Counted from the first letter of the stretch, positions 28,672-37,419 are shown. The stretch: 42,953 nt of DNA from an uncultured Verrucomicrobiota bacterium (GCA_903863295.1 CAIPBM010000018.1:1-42953), one strand, 5' to 3'. A program made the numbers and translations. The notes: generated by a model from the letters alone, not told the origin.

Positions 28672-29358
28672 ATGAACCGACTTCACTTCATCACCGCCAC
28701 TCTCATCGGCCTGCTCGCCTTCACCCAAATCGGCCTCGCGGAACCGACCTCCGAACGGGTCGCGGAACTCAAGGCCAATCTCCAGGCCAGCAAGGCCATC
28801 CTGCGTCACTACCAGTGGATCGAAACCACGGTCGTCAGCGTGAATGGCGACGAGAAATCGAGCAAGCAACAGCTCTGTTCCTACGCCGATGACGGATCCA
28901 TTCAAAGAACCGAACTCGATCAGACACAATCCGGTGGGGGCGGATTCCTTTTTCACCGTTTGCGCGAGAGAAAGAAAGAGGAAATGACCGAATACATGAA
29001 GAGCGCCGTCGCGCTGATCAAAACCTACGTTCCGCCCAGCCCTTCCATGATCCAGGCCTGCAAGGACGCCGGAAATTTTTCCCTGACCATCCTCGACCCC
29101 GGCAAACGGGCCCGCATCACTTTTACGAACTATGAGCAGCAGGGCGATAGTTACAGCATCGATATCAGCCTGGTCAGCAACCGTCCCCTGCGACTGCACG
29201 TCTCCACCTACCTGAACGATCCCAGCCAGCCGGTGACGCTGACCGTCAACATGCGTGAAATGGACAACGGGGCTTCCTATCCGTCTCAGTCCATCCTCAA
29301 CGCCGATGCCAAGGGCCTGATCGTGACAATCACCAATTCCGATTACCAAAGAAACTAG
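28672..29358 (+). CDS. Secreted hypothetical protein in the sulfatase operon
   Basis: Exported protein of 228 residues with a signal peptide (1-23, ending QIGLA). The mature part starts with a helical segment (SERVAELKANLQASKAILRH), followed by YQWIETTVVSVNGDEKSSKQ and later strands (FTNYEQQGDSYSIDISLVSN, LTVNMREMDNG). This recalls outer-membrane-lipoprotein-like or lipid-carrier folds, but I cannot name a family. It is 46 bases after the small membrane protein and only six bases before the FGE gene, so it is part of the sulfatase-FGE transcription unit. Confidence 0.75.
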   Translation: MNRLHFITATLIGLLAFTQIGLAEPTSERVAELKANLQASKAILRHYQWIETTVVSVNGDEKSSKQQLCSYADDGSIQRTELDQTQSGGGGFLFHRLRERKKEEMTEYMKSAVALIKTYVPPSPSMIQACKDAGNFSLTILDPGKRARITFTNYEQQGDSYSIDISLVSNRPLRLHVSTYLNDPSQPVTLTVNMREMDNGASYPSQSILNADAKGLIVTITNSDYQRN

Positions 29359-29364
29359 GCGCAG

Positions 29365-30474
29365 ATGCCCCAGTTCAAGCCCTCCGGTCTCGTCCTCCTG
29401 GCCTTGGTCGCACTTGCCTCAGGGCGGTTCCTCCAGGCTGACGAAACGTCGCCCTCCGCCTTTTTTCCGACGGTCGAGAATCCAGGCAAGGCACCCGGCC
29501 CGGCGCCCAAGGGCATGGTCTGGATTCCCGGTGGCGAATTTTCCATGGGCTGCACCGTGCCGTCCGAAGGTTTCTGCAGCCTGGCGACGATGAATGCCGT
29601 GAATGATGCCCAACCGATTCACCGCGTCTACGTCGATGGCTTCTGGATGGACAAGACCGATGTCACCAACGCCGAATTTGCCAGGTTCGTCCAGGCCACC
29701 GGTTATGTGACTGTGGAGGAAATCGCGCCGACGAAGGAGCAGTTTCCCACGGCGCCGCCGGAAAATCTCGTCGCCGGTTCGATCGTCTTCACGCCGCCCG
29801 CGCAACCCGTGCCGCTCAACGATTGGTCCCAGTGGTGGAACTATGTCCCCGGAACCAATTGGCGTCACCCGACTGGCCCGGCGAGTACCATCAAGGGCAA
29901 GGACAATGATCCGGTCGTGCAAGTCTGCTACGCGGATGCTGCCGCTTATGCCAAGTGGGCGGGCAAGCGCCTTCCCACCGAGGCCGAGTGGGAATTCGCC
30001 GCGCGCGGTGGACTCACCGGCAAGACCTATGCCTGGGGCGATGACTTCCGTCCCAACGGCAAGTGGATGGCGAACACCTATCAGGGACAATTCCCGGTGA
30101 AAGATACGGGCGAGGATGGCTACGCTGGCATCGCGCCGGTTGCCCAATTTCCCCCCAATGGCTATGGCCTTTACGACATGGCGGGCAACGTCTGGCAATG
30201 GTGCAGCGACTGGTACCGCCCCGACTATTACGCGCGGCTGAAACTCGCCGGCATTACGGTGGCCCGCAATCCCCAGGGCCCCGATAAATCGTACGATCCC
30301 GACGAACCCGACCAGCCCAAGCGGGTTCAGCGCGGCGGCTCCTTTCTCTGCACCGACCAATACTGCACGCGTTACATGATGGGAACGCGCGGCAAAGGCG
30401 ACATCGATAGCGGCAGCAATCACATCGGTTTCCGCTGCGTCAAGACCGCCCCGGCCGCCAGCCCGGATCACTAG
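29365..30474 (+). CDS. Formylglycine-generating enzyme (FGE/SUMF1 family), exported
   Basis: Converts the sulfatase active-site Cys to formylglycine; aerobic FGEs use O2 and Cu(I). The protein has 369 residues. Family landmarks are GMVWIPGGEFSMG near the start, FWMDKTDVTNAEFARFV, GKRLPTEAEWEFAARGG, YDMAGNVWQWCSDWY and the C-terminal GSFLCTDQYCTRY. Cys329 and Cys334 have the same five-residue spacing as catalytic Cys336/Cys341 of human FGE. Many bacterial FGE-sulfatase-domain proteins lack these cysteines and do other jobs; this one keeps both. An N-terminal signal peptide (about 1-25) predicts periplasmic action on the exported sulfatase. The ATG is six bases after the preceding stop. Confidence 0.95.
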   Translation: MPQFKPSGLVLLALVALASGRFLQADETSPSAFFPTVENPGKAPGPAPKGMVWIPGGEFSMGCTVPSEGFCSLATMNAVNDAQPIHRVYVDGFWMDKTDVTNAEFARFVQATGYVTVEEIAPTKEQFPTAPPENLVAGSIVFTPPAQPVPLNDWSQWWNYVPGTNWRHPTGPASTIKGKDNDPVVQVCYADAAAYAKWAGKRLPTEAEWEFAARGGLTGKTYAWGDDFRPNGKWMANTYQGQFPVKDTGEDGYAGIAPVAQFPPNGYGLYDMAGNVWQWCSDWYRPDYYARLKLAGITVARNPQGPDKSYDPDEPDQPKRVQRGGSFLCTDQYCTRYMMGTRGKGDIDSGSNHIGFRCVKTAPAASPDH

Positions 30475-30564
30475 GCCTCTCCAGGAAGAGAGACTTCCTC
30501 ATCTTCTGCTCCGCTCAATTGCTTTGCTCTCGAATGACCAATCGAGCAAGTTAGGTCGGTTCGC

Positions 30565-30960
30565 ATGAGCACAGACTTCCCAGAAACCCAGGCCTCCCGG
30601 TGGGTCCTGGGATTAATCGGTCTCGGTTTTCTGGCCCTCTTGCTCAATGCCGGCTTGCTCGTGCTGGTGATGTGGAAGGAAGACCCGGTCTTCTGGCGAA
30701 ATGAAGGCGGCTATCCCGTCTGGTTGCGGGATTTTGTCTTCGATCTGTTCTACCCCTTGCTCGCCTGCCAATTTTTCGTCATGGCCGCCGCGACTCTTTG
30801 CCAATGCTTTGTCCTCCGCCTTGAGGGAGCCCTCAAGTTCGGCGGGCTCCTGGCGATTCTCCTCTTGTGGCTCTTCTTCGGATCAGTCCTCACCATCCTG
30901 GTCTGGAACAACGTGGATAATCTCTGGAACGGCCGTGATCTTCATTACCATCCCGCTTAG
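30565..30960 (+). CDS. Small membrane protein, unknown function
   Basis: Protein of 131 residues with three predicted transmembrane helices (about 13-36, 58-82, 93-115) and a His/Asn-rich C-terminus (NGRDLHYHPA). It follows the FGE gene by 90 bases on the same strand and is the last gene of the co-directional series. AGG lies shortly before the ATG. No family recognised. Confidence 0.65.
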   Translation: MSTDFPETQASRWVLGLIGLGFLALLLNAGLLVLVMWKEDPVFWRNEGGYPVWLRDFVFDLFYPLLACQFFVMAAATLCQCFVLRLEGALKFGGLLAILLLWLFFGSVLTILVWNNVDNLWNGRDLHYHPA

Positions 30961-31060
30961 CGATTAAAGGCTACGATCGATTATGTTCCACGGACTTTTA
31001 CGACTAGAGAGCTTTACGGTATCCGTACAGTTTGAATCCATGGGAACGCATGCGGATGAG

Positions 31061-31426
31061 TTACTCAACCTCCCCCCGTATCTTTTTTCTATCGAAATAA
31101 GCGAAGCCAATTATTAGGACTGGAAATGCCAAATCTAAAATCCAATTGTATGCCCACCTGACCTCGTGTGAAAAAGTCATCATAAAAAAAGCATAATAAA
31201 TACTAGCGACAACATAGCTTCCCAAGAACCTAAGGAACCATCGAGGGTAGTCTTTGGGATTTTTAAAGCGGAACTTTTCTCTGGTTATCCACCACAGCAA
31301 AATGAAAAATGCATCGGCGTAGTAAGCTGGGGACCACGAGATTAAAGATAAATTTGCGAGAATACTTAGGAGCCACGCGATTAATCCAAACAATACGGAT
31401 AGAGAGACGCGTTTCAAATCCGACAT
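31061..31426 (-). CDS. Small AT-rich membrane protein, unknown function
   Basis: Minus-strand reading frame of 121 residues with four hydrophobic helices (about 9-29, 33-49, 66-86, 93-111) separated by charged loops (TREKFRFKNPKDYPRWF) and a basic/acidic tail (DRKKIRGEVE), a coherent membrane-protein pattern. Its base composition is clearly AT-richer than all neighbours and it is the only minus-strand gene in this part. That suggests recent acquisition. No family recognised, and no partner gene nearby. Confidence 0.6.
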   Translation of the reverse strand: MSDLKRVSLSVLFGLIAWLLSILANLSLISWSPAYYADAFFILLWWITREKFRFKNPKDYPRWFLRFLGSYVVASIYYAFFMMTFSHEVRWAYNWILDLAFPVLIIGFAYFDRKKIRGEVE

Positions 31427-31586
31427 GTGGCGAATCTAACAGGGTAACTACCTCTTCCAAGCTTCAACGTGATCAACAACGCAAACTTCCATCGTTTCGG
31501 TCATGTGCAGGCTGGTTGAATTCGGCATAAATTGGCCGCCCTTACCGTTATGTTGATATGGCACATTTATATGCTATGAATAAAGT

Positions 31587-31973
31587 ATGGCCATGCGCTT
31601 CAAGCTTCTCACCCAAGTCTTGATGATTTTTCTGGCCCTCGGCTATTCCATGCCGGAGGCCATTTGTGCCAATTCCACTCCGCAGGCGGCCAAGTCGAGT
31701 TGTTGCGGCGATCACATGACCTGTACCTGCCATCAAGGCGCAATGGGCATGAACTCCTGCGCGATGAAAACCGCGCCGGTGCCGGATAAAAGCCTTCCCA
31801 TCAATGAAGCTCCCACCCTCTCTCCCCGTGTCGACGTGGCGCTCTTCACCCTCGTTCCCGTTGTTGATCCGGAACCCGTTTCCGCTTTCGCGTTTGATCG
31901 TTTTGACACCAACGCCTCGCCGCCCCTGAGCGGTCATTCGCCCCAGGCTGTTCTGCGCCTCTGGCGAGTCTAG
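31587..31973 (+). CDS. Exported Cys/Met/His-rich protein preceding the Cus genes (putative copper binding)
   Basis: Protein of 128 residues with a signal peptide (about 1-28). A dense soft-metal-ligand cluster follows at 39-60: C39, C40, H43, M44, C46, C48, H49, M53, M55, C58 and M60. Such clusters suit Cu(I) or Ag(I). The C-terminal half is proline-rich and ends in LRLWRV. It lies 78 bases upstream of cusB, so it is probably a periplasmic metal-binding accessory of the efflux system; that role is inferred. An alternative start is ATG 31593. Confidence 0.7.
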   Translation: MAMRFKLLTQVLMIFLALGYSMPEAICANSTPQAAKSSCCGDHMTCTCHQGAMGMNSCAMKTAPVPDKSLPINEAPTLSPRVDVALFTLVPVVDPEPVSAFAFDRFDTNASPPLSGHSPQAVLRLWRV

Positions 31974-32051
31974 CCCCACCTCCATTCCTGTTCGCTCCCA
32001 AGCCCTCCGGCTTTGGGACATCTGTGCTCAACCCGTCTTGGAGGTCGGATT

Positions 32052-33410
32052 ATGTCTTTCATTCAGCAATTACAAAACATCACATCAAATACTCCCGTCA
32101 ATCGCCGCCGGGCTCTGCTCGCCCTGTCCCTGCTGGCGCTCACTGCCTGCTCCCGTTCCGCGAAGGATTCCGGAACACCCGATAATAACATCTCCTACTA
32201 CACCTGCCCCATGCACCCGTTTGTGCATCTTCAGGATCCCAAGGCCAAGTGCCCCGTCTGCGGCATGGACCTGGTTCCCGTCATGAAATCATCCTCCCCG
32301 GATCCCATGACGAACGCCGCACCCGCCGCCGCAGCCGCTGCCATGCCGGGTGACATGCCCGGCGGTACCGTCAACATCGCGCCGGAGAGGCTCCAGGAAA
32401 TTGGAGTCCGCACGGAGGTCGCCACCACGCGCGACCTCACGCGCCAGCTCCGCGCCCCGGCCCGGGCGGAGATCGATGAGTCGGCGCTCCGCGACATCAA
32501 CGTCAAGGCCGGGGCCGGCTACATCGAGAAGCTCTACGCCAATTACGAGGGCATGACCGTCCGCAAGGGCGAGCCGCTCATGCGCGTCTTGTGCGAAGGC
32601 TGGCTGCAAACCCAGATCGATTACATCCGCGCCTACCGCGCCTGGAAACGGTCTCCCACCATGTCCCCCAACAATAGCTTTGCCCTCGATAATCAACTCG
32701 AACTCATGCGCGCCCGCATTCGCGTCTGGGACTTGTCCGACGACCAGATTCACGACCTGGAAAAGTTCGCCATCAGCACCAACGAGATCGATCTCCGCAC
32801 CGGGCACGGCCTCTCCGGGAGCTTCGATGTTGTCGCGCCATTCGATGGCTACGTCCGCACGAAGAAAGCCATCGAAGGCATGCGCTTTGAGCCCGGCCAA
32901 TCGCTCCTGGAACTGGCCGATCACAGCCACGTCTGGATCGTGGCCGAGTTCCCGGAAAACCAGGCCGCCTACGTCAACGTCGGGCAAAAAGTGACCGTTA
33001 CCTTCCCGTCCATGCCGGGCGAGAAAATCCAGGGAACCATCGCCTTTCTCGATCCCCACGTCGATGAAGACAAGCGCCGCATCCGCGCCCGCATCGTCGT
33101 GGAGGATCATGCCCACAAATTTCATCCGGGACTTTTCGCGGAGGTCTCGGGCGAATCGCCTCTCGGCAATCGCCTCAGCATCACCTCCGGCGCGGTCGTT
33201 CCGACTGGCGACAAGTACATCGTCTTCGTCGATCACGGCGGTGGCAAGTTCGAGCCCCGCGAAATCGAGATCGGTGCTCATTCCGGCGACTACGATGAAG
33301 TTCTTTCGGGCCTGAACGCGGGAGACCGCATCATCTCCAGCGCCAACTTCCTCATCGATGCCGAGAGCCGGATTCAAGGTGTGCTCAAGACGTGGGGAAC
33401 CCGGCCATGA
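32052..33410 (+). CDS. cusB: Periplasmic adaptor of a heavy-metal RND efflux pump (CusB-like)
   Basis: Membrane-fusion lipoprotein of 452 residues that links the RND pump to an outer-membrane channel. The ATG at 32052 has GGAGG seven bases upstream and gives a lipobox (LALTAC, lipidated Cys33); an in-frame TTG at 32013 is less likely. A heavy-metal-binding domain follows with TCPMHP (C52, M54, H55) and KCPVCGMD (C67, C70, M72). Barrel-sandwich, alpha-hairpin and beta-barrel regions come next (GAGYIEKLYANYEGMTVRKG, FDGYVRTKKAIEGMRFEPGQ, HVWIVAEFPENQ, RISSANFLIDAESR-like end). The stop TGA overlaps the cusA ATG (ATGA, 33407-33410). Confidence 0.93.
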   Translation: MSFIQQLQNITSNTPVNRRRALLALSLLALTACSRSAKDSGTPDNNISYYTCPMHPFVHLQDPKAKCPVCGMDLVPVMKSSSPDPMTNAAPAAAAAAMPGDMPGGTVNIAPERLQEIGVRTEVATTRDLTRQLRAPARAEIDESALRDINVKAGAGYIEKLYANYEGMTVRKGEPLMRVLCEGWLQTQIDYIRAYRAWKRSPTMSPNNSFALDNQLELMRARIRVWDLSDDQIHDLEKFAISTNEIDLRTGHGLSGSFDVVAPFDGYVRTKKAIEGMRFEPGQSLLELADHSHVWIVAEFPENQAAYVNVGQKVTVTFPSMPGEKIQGTIAFLDPHVDEDKRRIRARIVVEDHAHKFHPGLFAEVSGESPLGNRLSITSGAVVPTGDKYIVFVDHGGGKFEPREIEIGAHSGDYDEVLSGLNAGDRIISSANFLIDAESRIQGVLKTWGTRP

Positions 33411-36400
33411 ACCCCTCCTCCTCGGAAGCCTCCGCGCATTTCATCGAAAGGCTCACCAATTGGAGCGGACGCAATCCCTTCATGATCGGCCTGCTCGCCC
33501 TCGCCGCCATCTGTGCGGGCATCTACGCCGTCGCCCATGTCTCGCTTGATGCCGTGCCCGATCTCTCCGACGCCCAGGTCATCGTCTACACGACGTGGGA
33601 CGGCCGCAGCCCCGCGCTGGTCGAGGACCAGGTCACTTATCCCATCACCAGTCGCTTTCTCGGCGCGCCGAAGGTCAAAGCCGTGCGCGGTCTTTCCATG
33701 ATGGGCCACTCGTTCGTCTACGTCATTTTTGAGGATGGCACCGACATTTACTGGGCCCGCTCGCGCGTGCTCGAATACCTCAATGCCGCCCGCAACGCGC
33801 TGCCGCCGGATGTCTCCCCGACCCTCGGCCCCGATGCCACCGGCGTCGGTTGGGTTTACCAATACGCGCTCGTCGATTCGAGCGGTCAGCACAATCTCGC
33901 CCAGCTCCGCACCATCCAGGACTGGACGCTCAAGTACGCGCTCGGCTCGGTCAAGGGCGTGGCGGAAGTCGCCAGCATCGGCGGCTTTGTGAAGCAATAT
34001 CAAGTCAACGTCGATCCCAACAAACTCATCAGTTACGGCGTCAGCATCGGCGATGTCGTCAACGCCGTCCGCAAAAGCAACATGGAAGTCGGCGGCAAAT
34101 CGTTCGAGGTCTCCACCGCCGAGTACTACATCCGCGGCGAGGGCTACATCAAATCGCTCGACGACATCCGGCACATCGTCCTGAAAGCCTCGCCCACCGG
34201 CACGCCGATCACCGTCGAACAAGTCGGCACGGTCGAACTCGGTCCCGATCTCCGCGAAGGCATCGCCGAATTCAACGGCGAGGGGGAAGCCGTCGGCGGC
34301 ATCGTTGTCATGCGCTTTGGGGAGAACGCACTCTCCGTCATCGAACGCGTGAAGGAAAAGATCGCGCAAATTGAACCCGCCTTGCCGGCGGGCGTGAAAA
34401 TCGTGCCCGTCTACGATCGCTCCAAGCTCATCCTTCGCTCCATCGATACGCTGCGCGCCAAGCTCATTGAGGAGAGCCTCATTGTCAGCCTCGTCTGCGT
34501 CGTCTTCCTCTGGCATTTCCGCAGTGCGCTGGTCGCCATCATCATGCTGCCGACGGCCATCCTGCTCTCCTTCATTCCCTTCGTCGCGATGCATCTCACC
34601 GCGAACATCATGTCCCTCGGCGGTATTGCCATCGCCATCGGAGCCATGGTCGATGCCGCCATCATCATGATCGAGAACGCCCACAAGGAACTCGAGCGTG
34701 AACGGGCCCATTGGGGCCGCGACCTCGTCAACCGCGAGCGCATCGACGCCATTCTCCGCGCCGCACAGAAGATGGGCCGTCCGCTCTTCTTCTCGCTCCT
34801 CGTCATCACCGTTTCCTTCATCCCCGTCTTCACGCTCGAAGGCCAGGCAGGGCGTCTCTTCCAGCCACTCGCCTTCACCAAGACCTTCGCCATGTTCTTC
34901 GCGGCCTTGCTCTCCGTCACACTGGTTCCCGTGCTCATGGTCGCCCTGATCCGCGGAAAAATTACGCCGGAAGCCCGCAACCCGGTCAATCGCCTGCTCA
35001 TCGCGCTCTACCAACCCATTGTCGATTGGGCCCTGCGCGCCCGCTGGCTCGTTCTCGGTCTTTCCCTCGCACTCCTCGGCTTGACGCTCATCCCGGTTCT
35101 CAAGCTGGGCAGCGAATTCATGCCGCCGCTGAACGAAGGCGATTTCCTCTTCATGCCTACGGCACCCGATGGCATGGCCATCCAGGAAGCCGCGCGGATT
35201 CTCCACGACCAGAACGTCCACCTCCGCGAAATCCCCGAGTTCCTCACCATCTTCGGCAAGGCCGGCCAGGCCGAGACCGCGACCGATCCCGGCCCGCTCT
35301 CCATGTTCGAGACCACTATCCAGGTCAAGCCCCAGAGCGAGTGGCGTCCCGGCATGACCTGGGAAAAACTTCAGGCCGAAATTCTTCACCACGTCCAGAC
35401 CCCCGGCATGGCCGATGTCATCTGGATGCCGATCCAGACCCGCACGGAAATGCTCACCACCGGGTTCCGCTCCAATCTCGGCCTGCGCGTTTACGGCCCC
35501 AGCATTCATGATATCGCCGAGGCCGGGCAGCAGATTGAGCAGGCGCTCAAGAATTTCCCCGATACCCGCAGCGTCTTCGCCGAACGCTCCGAAGGCGGAC
35601 GTTATCTCGACATCGAACCCAACCGCGAAGTCATTGCCCGGTACGGACTCAGCGTCGACGACATCAACCAGGTCGTTGAGACCGCCATCGGTGGCAACAC
35701 CATCGGCTACACCGTCGAGGGCCGCGAACGCTATCCCATCAGTGTCCGCCTCGCGCGCGACTTCCGCGACAATCTGCCCGCCATCCGCCAGATTCCCGTC
35801 GCCATTCCCGGTGGCGCGCAGGTGCCGCTTTCGGAACTCGCCACCATCCGCTTTTCGAGCGGCCCACCTGAAGTCCGAAGCGAGAACGGTCAACTCGTCA
35901 CCTACGTTTCCGTCGACACGACCGCCAGTGATTTCGGTGGCTACGTCAAGCGCGCCACGGAGCATCTGCGCGAGACCATCCATCTCCCCATCGGCGTCTA
36001 CTGGGAATGGGCTGGTTCATTCGAGCTCCTCCAGCAGGTTGAGCAACGTCTACTCCTCATCATTCCGTTCACCCTGCTCATCATCATCATCCTGCTCTAT
36101 ATCAATACCCGCTCATTCATCCGCACCGGATTGGTTCTCCTCGCCGTGCCGTTCTCGCTCATCGGCGCCTTCTGGTTGCTCTATCTTTGCGGATATCAAT
36201 TCAGCGTCGCCGTCGCTGTCGGTTTGATCGCGCTCGCCGGTATCGATGCCGAAACAGGCGTCGTCATGCTCATCTACCTCGATCAGGCTTACGATGAACA
36301 TGTCGCGCGCGGCGCCATGCGGAACCTTGGCGACCTGATCGCCGCCGTGAAGGAAGGGGCCGTCCAGCGCATTCGGCCCAAGATGATGACCATGGCCGCG

Positions 36401-36571
36401 ATTCTCTTTGGCCTCCTTCCCATCATGTGGAGCAACGGCTCGGGTTCGGAGATCATGAAACGGATTGCGGCCCCCATGATCGGCGGGGTCGTCACCTCGG
36501 CCATTCTCGGTCTCATCCTCTATCCAGTTCTCTACGTTCTCTGGCGCAGCCGGGAGCTGCCACCAAAGTAA
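33407..36571 (+). CDS. cusA: Heavy-metal efflux RND pump (CusA-like, Cu(I)/Ag(I))
   Basis: Inner-membrane proton-driven exporter of 1054 residues, full length for HME-RND pumps, with the usual 12 helices in two halves. The ATG at 33407 overlaps the cusB stop. Diagnostic HME motifs are DAVPDLSDAQVIVYTTWDGR near the start, GAMVDAAIIMIENAH in TM4 (D416, equivalent to E. coli CusA D405) and GGRYLDIEPNREVIARYG. Met583, Met633 and Met682 have exactly the spacing (50, 49) of the E. coli CusA methionine triad M573/M623/M672, supporting Cu(I)/Ag(I) rather than Zn/Co/Ni. No outer-membrane factor (CusC/TolC) gene is in the window. Confidence 0.96.
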   Translation: MNPSSSEASAHFIERLTNWSGRNPFMIGLLALAAICAGIYAVAHVSLDAVPDLSDAQVIVYTTWDGRSPALVEDQVTYPITSRFLGAPKVKAVRGLSMMGHSFVYVIFEDGTDIYWARSRVLEYLNAARNALPPDVSPTLGPDATGVGWVYQYALVDSSGQHNLAQLRTIQDWTLKYALGSVKGVAEVASIGGFVKQYQVNVDPNKLISYGVSIGDVVNAVRKSNMEVGGKSFEVSTAEYYIRGEGYIKSLDDIRHIVLKASPTGTPITVEQVGTVELGPDLREGIAEFNGEGEAVGGIVVMRFGENALSVIERVKEKIAQIEPALPAGVKIVPVYDRSKLILRSIDTLRAKLIEESLIVSLVCVVFLWHFRSALVAIIMLPTAILLSFIPFVAMHLTANIMSLGGIAIAIGAMVDAAIIMIENAHKELERERAHWGRDLVNRERIDAILRAAQKMGRPLFFSLLVITVSFIPVFTLEGQAGRLFQPLAFTKTFAMFFAALLSVTLVPVLMVALIRGKITPEARNPVNRLLIALYQPIVDWALRARWLVLGLSLALLGLTLIPVLKLGSEFMPPLNEGDFLFMPTAPDGMAIQEAARILHDQNVHLREIPEFLTIFGKAGQAETATDPGPLSMFETTIQVKPQSEWRPGMTWEKLQAEILHHVQTPGMADVIWMPIQTRTEMLTTGFRSNLGLRVYGPSIHDIAEAGQQIEQALKNFPDTRSVFAERSEGGRYLDIEPNREVIARYGLSVDDINQVVETAIGGNTIGYTVEGRERYPISVRLARDFRDNLPAIRQIPVAIPGGAQVPLSELATIRFSSGPPEVRSENGQLVTYVSVDTTASDFGGYVKRATEHLRETIHLPIGVYWEWAGSFELLQQVEQRLLLIIPFTLLIIIILLYINTRSFIRTGLVLLAVPFSLIGAFWLLYLCGYQFSVAVAVGLIALAGIDAETGVVMLIYLDQAYDEHVARGAMRNLGDLIAAVKEGAVQRIRPKMMTMAAILFGLLPIMWSNGSGSEIMKRIAAPMIGGVVTSAILGLILYPVLYVLWRSRELPPK

Positions 36572-36578
36572 ACCCTTG

Positions 36579-36591
36579 CAACTGGATAGAT
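36579..36591. repeat. 13-bp direct repeat CAACTGGATAGAT, copy 1
   Basis: Exact match to 37327-37339. It lies eight bases after cusA and 40 bases before the next gene. Both copies sit shortly upstream of a plus-strand gene, suggesting a shared control site. Confidence 0.5.
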
Positions 36592-36630
36592 AGCCCATGT
36601 AACAATTGGAAGTCACTTAACCTCATTGTC

Positions 36631-37098
36631 ATGATAGGAGTCCTAAAGAACCTTTGGCAGGCCCACCGCGGCCCCAAACTTTTTTTGGAACTGTCCGTTG
36701 ACCACGTCGAGATCGGGGACGATCACTTGACGCTGGGTCTGAATCTCGCCTGGAAGAACGAATTTCCGGATCCCATCGAGGTCAGCGATGTCCAGATCGC
36801 GGTCTTTCTTCAGGGTCGCAAGAAAGAAGGCGTCCGGTTTTATGCCCAGGGTCACTTTGTCCGGTTGCCCACCGAGCGCGTGATTAAAAAGATCAACGGG
36901 ATCAAGACCTTTAAAGTCCCCGCTACACAATCGCATGTGGAATATTTGCGGCTCATGAGCCGCGCGGTGCTCGATATTCCCGAAGGAATTTATCCGGCCG
37001 AGGTTCATTGTTCTGTTTCCGGCGGCACCTATGTTCATGTGGCGGAACTGCCCATCGACAATAAGCTCAAGTACCGGACGACGGAAAGTTGGAGTTAG
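36631..37098 (+). CDS. Hypothetical protein, about 155 residues
   Basis: Starting at ATG 36631 the frame encodes 155 residues. The longer in-frame version from 36427 overlaps cusA and is not credible. It begins MIGVLKNLWQAHRGPKLFLE, followed by mostly beta-strand-like sequence (LTLGLNLAWKNEFPDPIEVS, VQIAVFLQGRKKEG, VHCSVSGGTYVHVAELPI). This suggests a compact cytoplasmic beta-sandwich with no signal peptide or membrane segment. I do not recognise a family. It shares a 13-bp upstream repeat with the next plus-strand gene. Confidence 0.65.
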   Translation: MIGVLKNLWQAHRGPKLFLELSVDHVEIGDDHLTLGLNLAWKNEFPDPIEVSDVQIAVFLQGRKKEGVRFYAQGHFVRLPTERVIKKINGIKTFKVPATQSHVEYLRLMSRAVLDIPEGIYPAEVHCSVSGGTYVHVAELPIDNKLKYRTTESWS

Positions 37099-37419
37099 TT
37101 TCAGGTCAAGATGCGGTCGCTGAGATCATAGATGTTTGTGGATAAATCTTTATCAACGGGTAACGATCTAAAGATGTTTTTTTCGACGCCAAGGAGTCGG
37201 GAGCAATTTAAAATAGCGTGCGCAGTCACAGAGCTGGGTCGATAACCCTGAAAGGGTTTGCTCCCCATGAAATACTTTGACATTCAGCGTCTAATATCAC
37301 GTATAGAGTTTTTTTATTTCTTAATTCAACTGGATAGATCAAGATGGAATTTCGATAGAGACATCCAAAGATTCTATTTTCCCACTTGTGATTTATCTGT
37401 TTACTTATAGGATTACCCT
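37099..37419. other. Intergenic region, AT-rich, with a small hairpin and a 13-bp repeat
   Basis: I support no gene in these 321 bases. AACCCT (37244-37249) and AGGGTT (37253-37258) form a 6-bp hairpin. CAACTGGATAGAT recurs at 37327-37339. AGGA precedes the next ATG by nine bases. Confidence 0.5.
37327..37339. repeat. 13-bp direct repeat CAACTGGATAGAT, copy 2
   Basis: Exact copy of 36579-36591, 80 bases before the start of the basic DNA-binding protein gene. Two identical 13-mers within 750 bases are very unlikely by chance. Confidence 0.5.

Noticed and set aside
33374..35983. Minus-strand open frame of 869 codons opposite cusA
   Set aside because: Lies almost wholly antisense to the strongly supported cusA frame, has low-complexity Asp/Gly/Glu-rich content and no domain; an artefact of GC-rich third positions.
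37101..37283. Minus-strand 60-codon frame in the AT-rich intergenic region
   Set aside because: Short, no ribosome site or recognisable pattern, and it spans a small hairpin.
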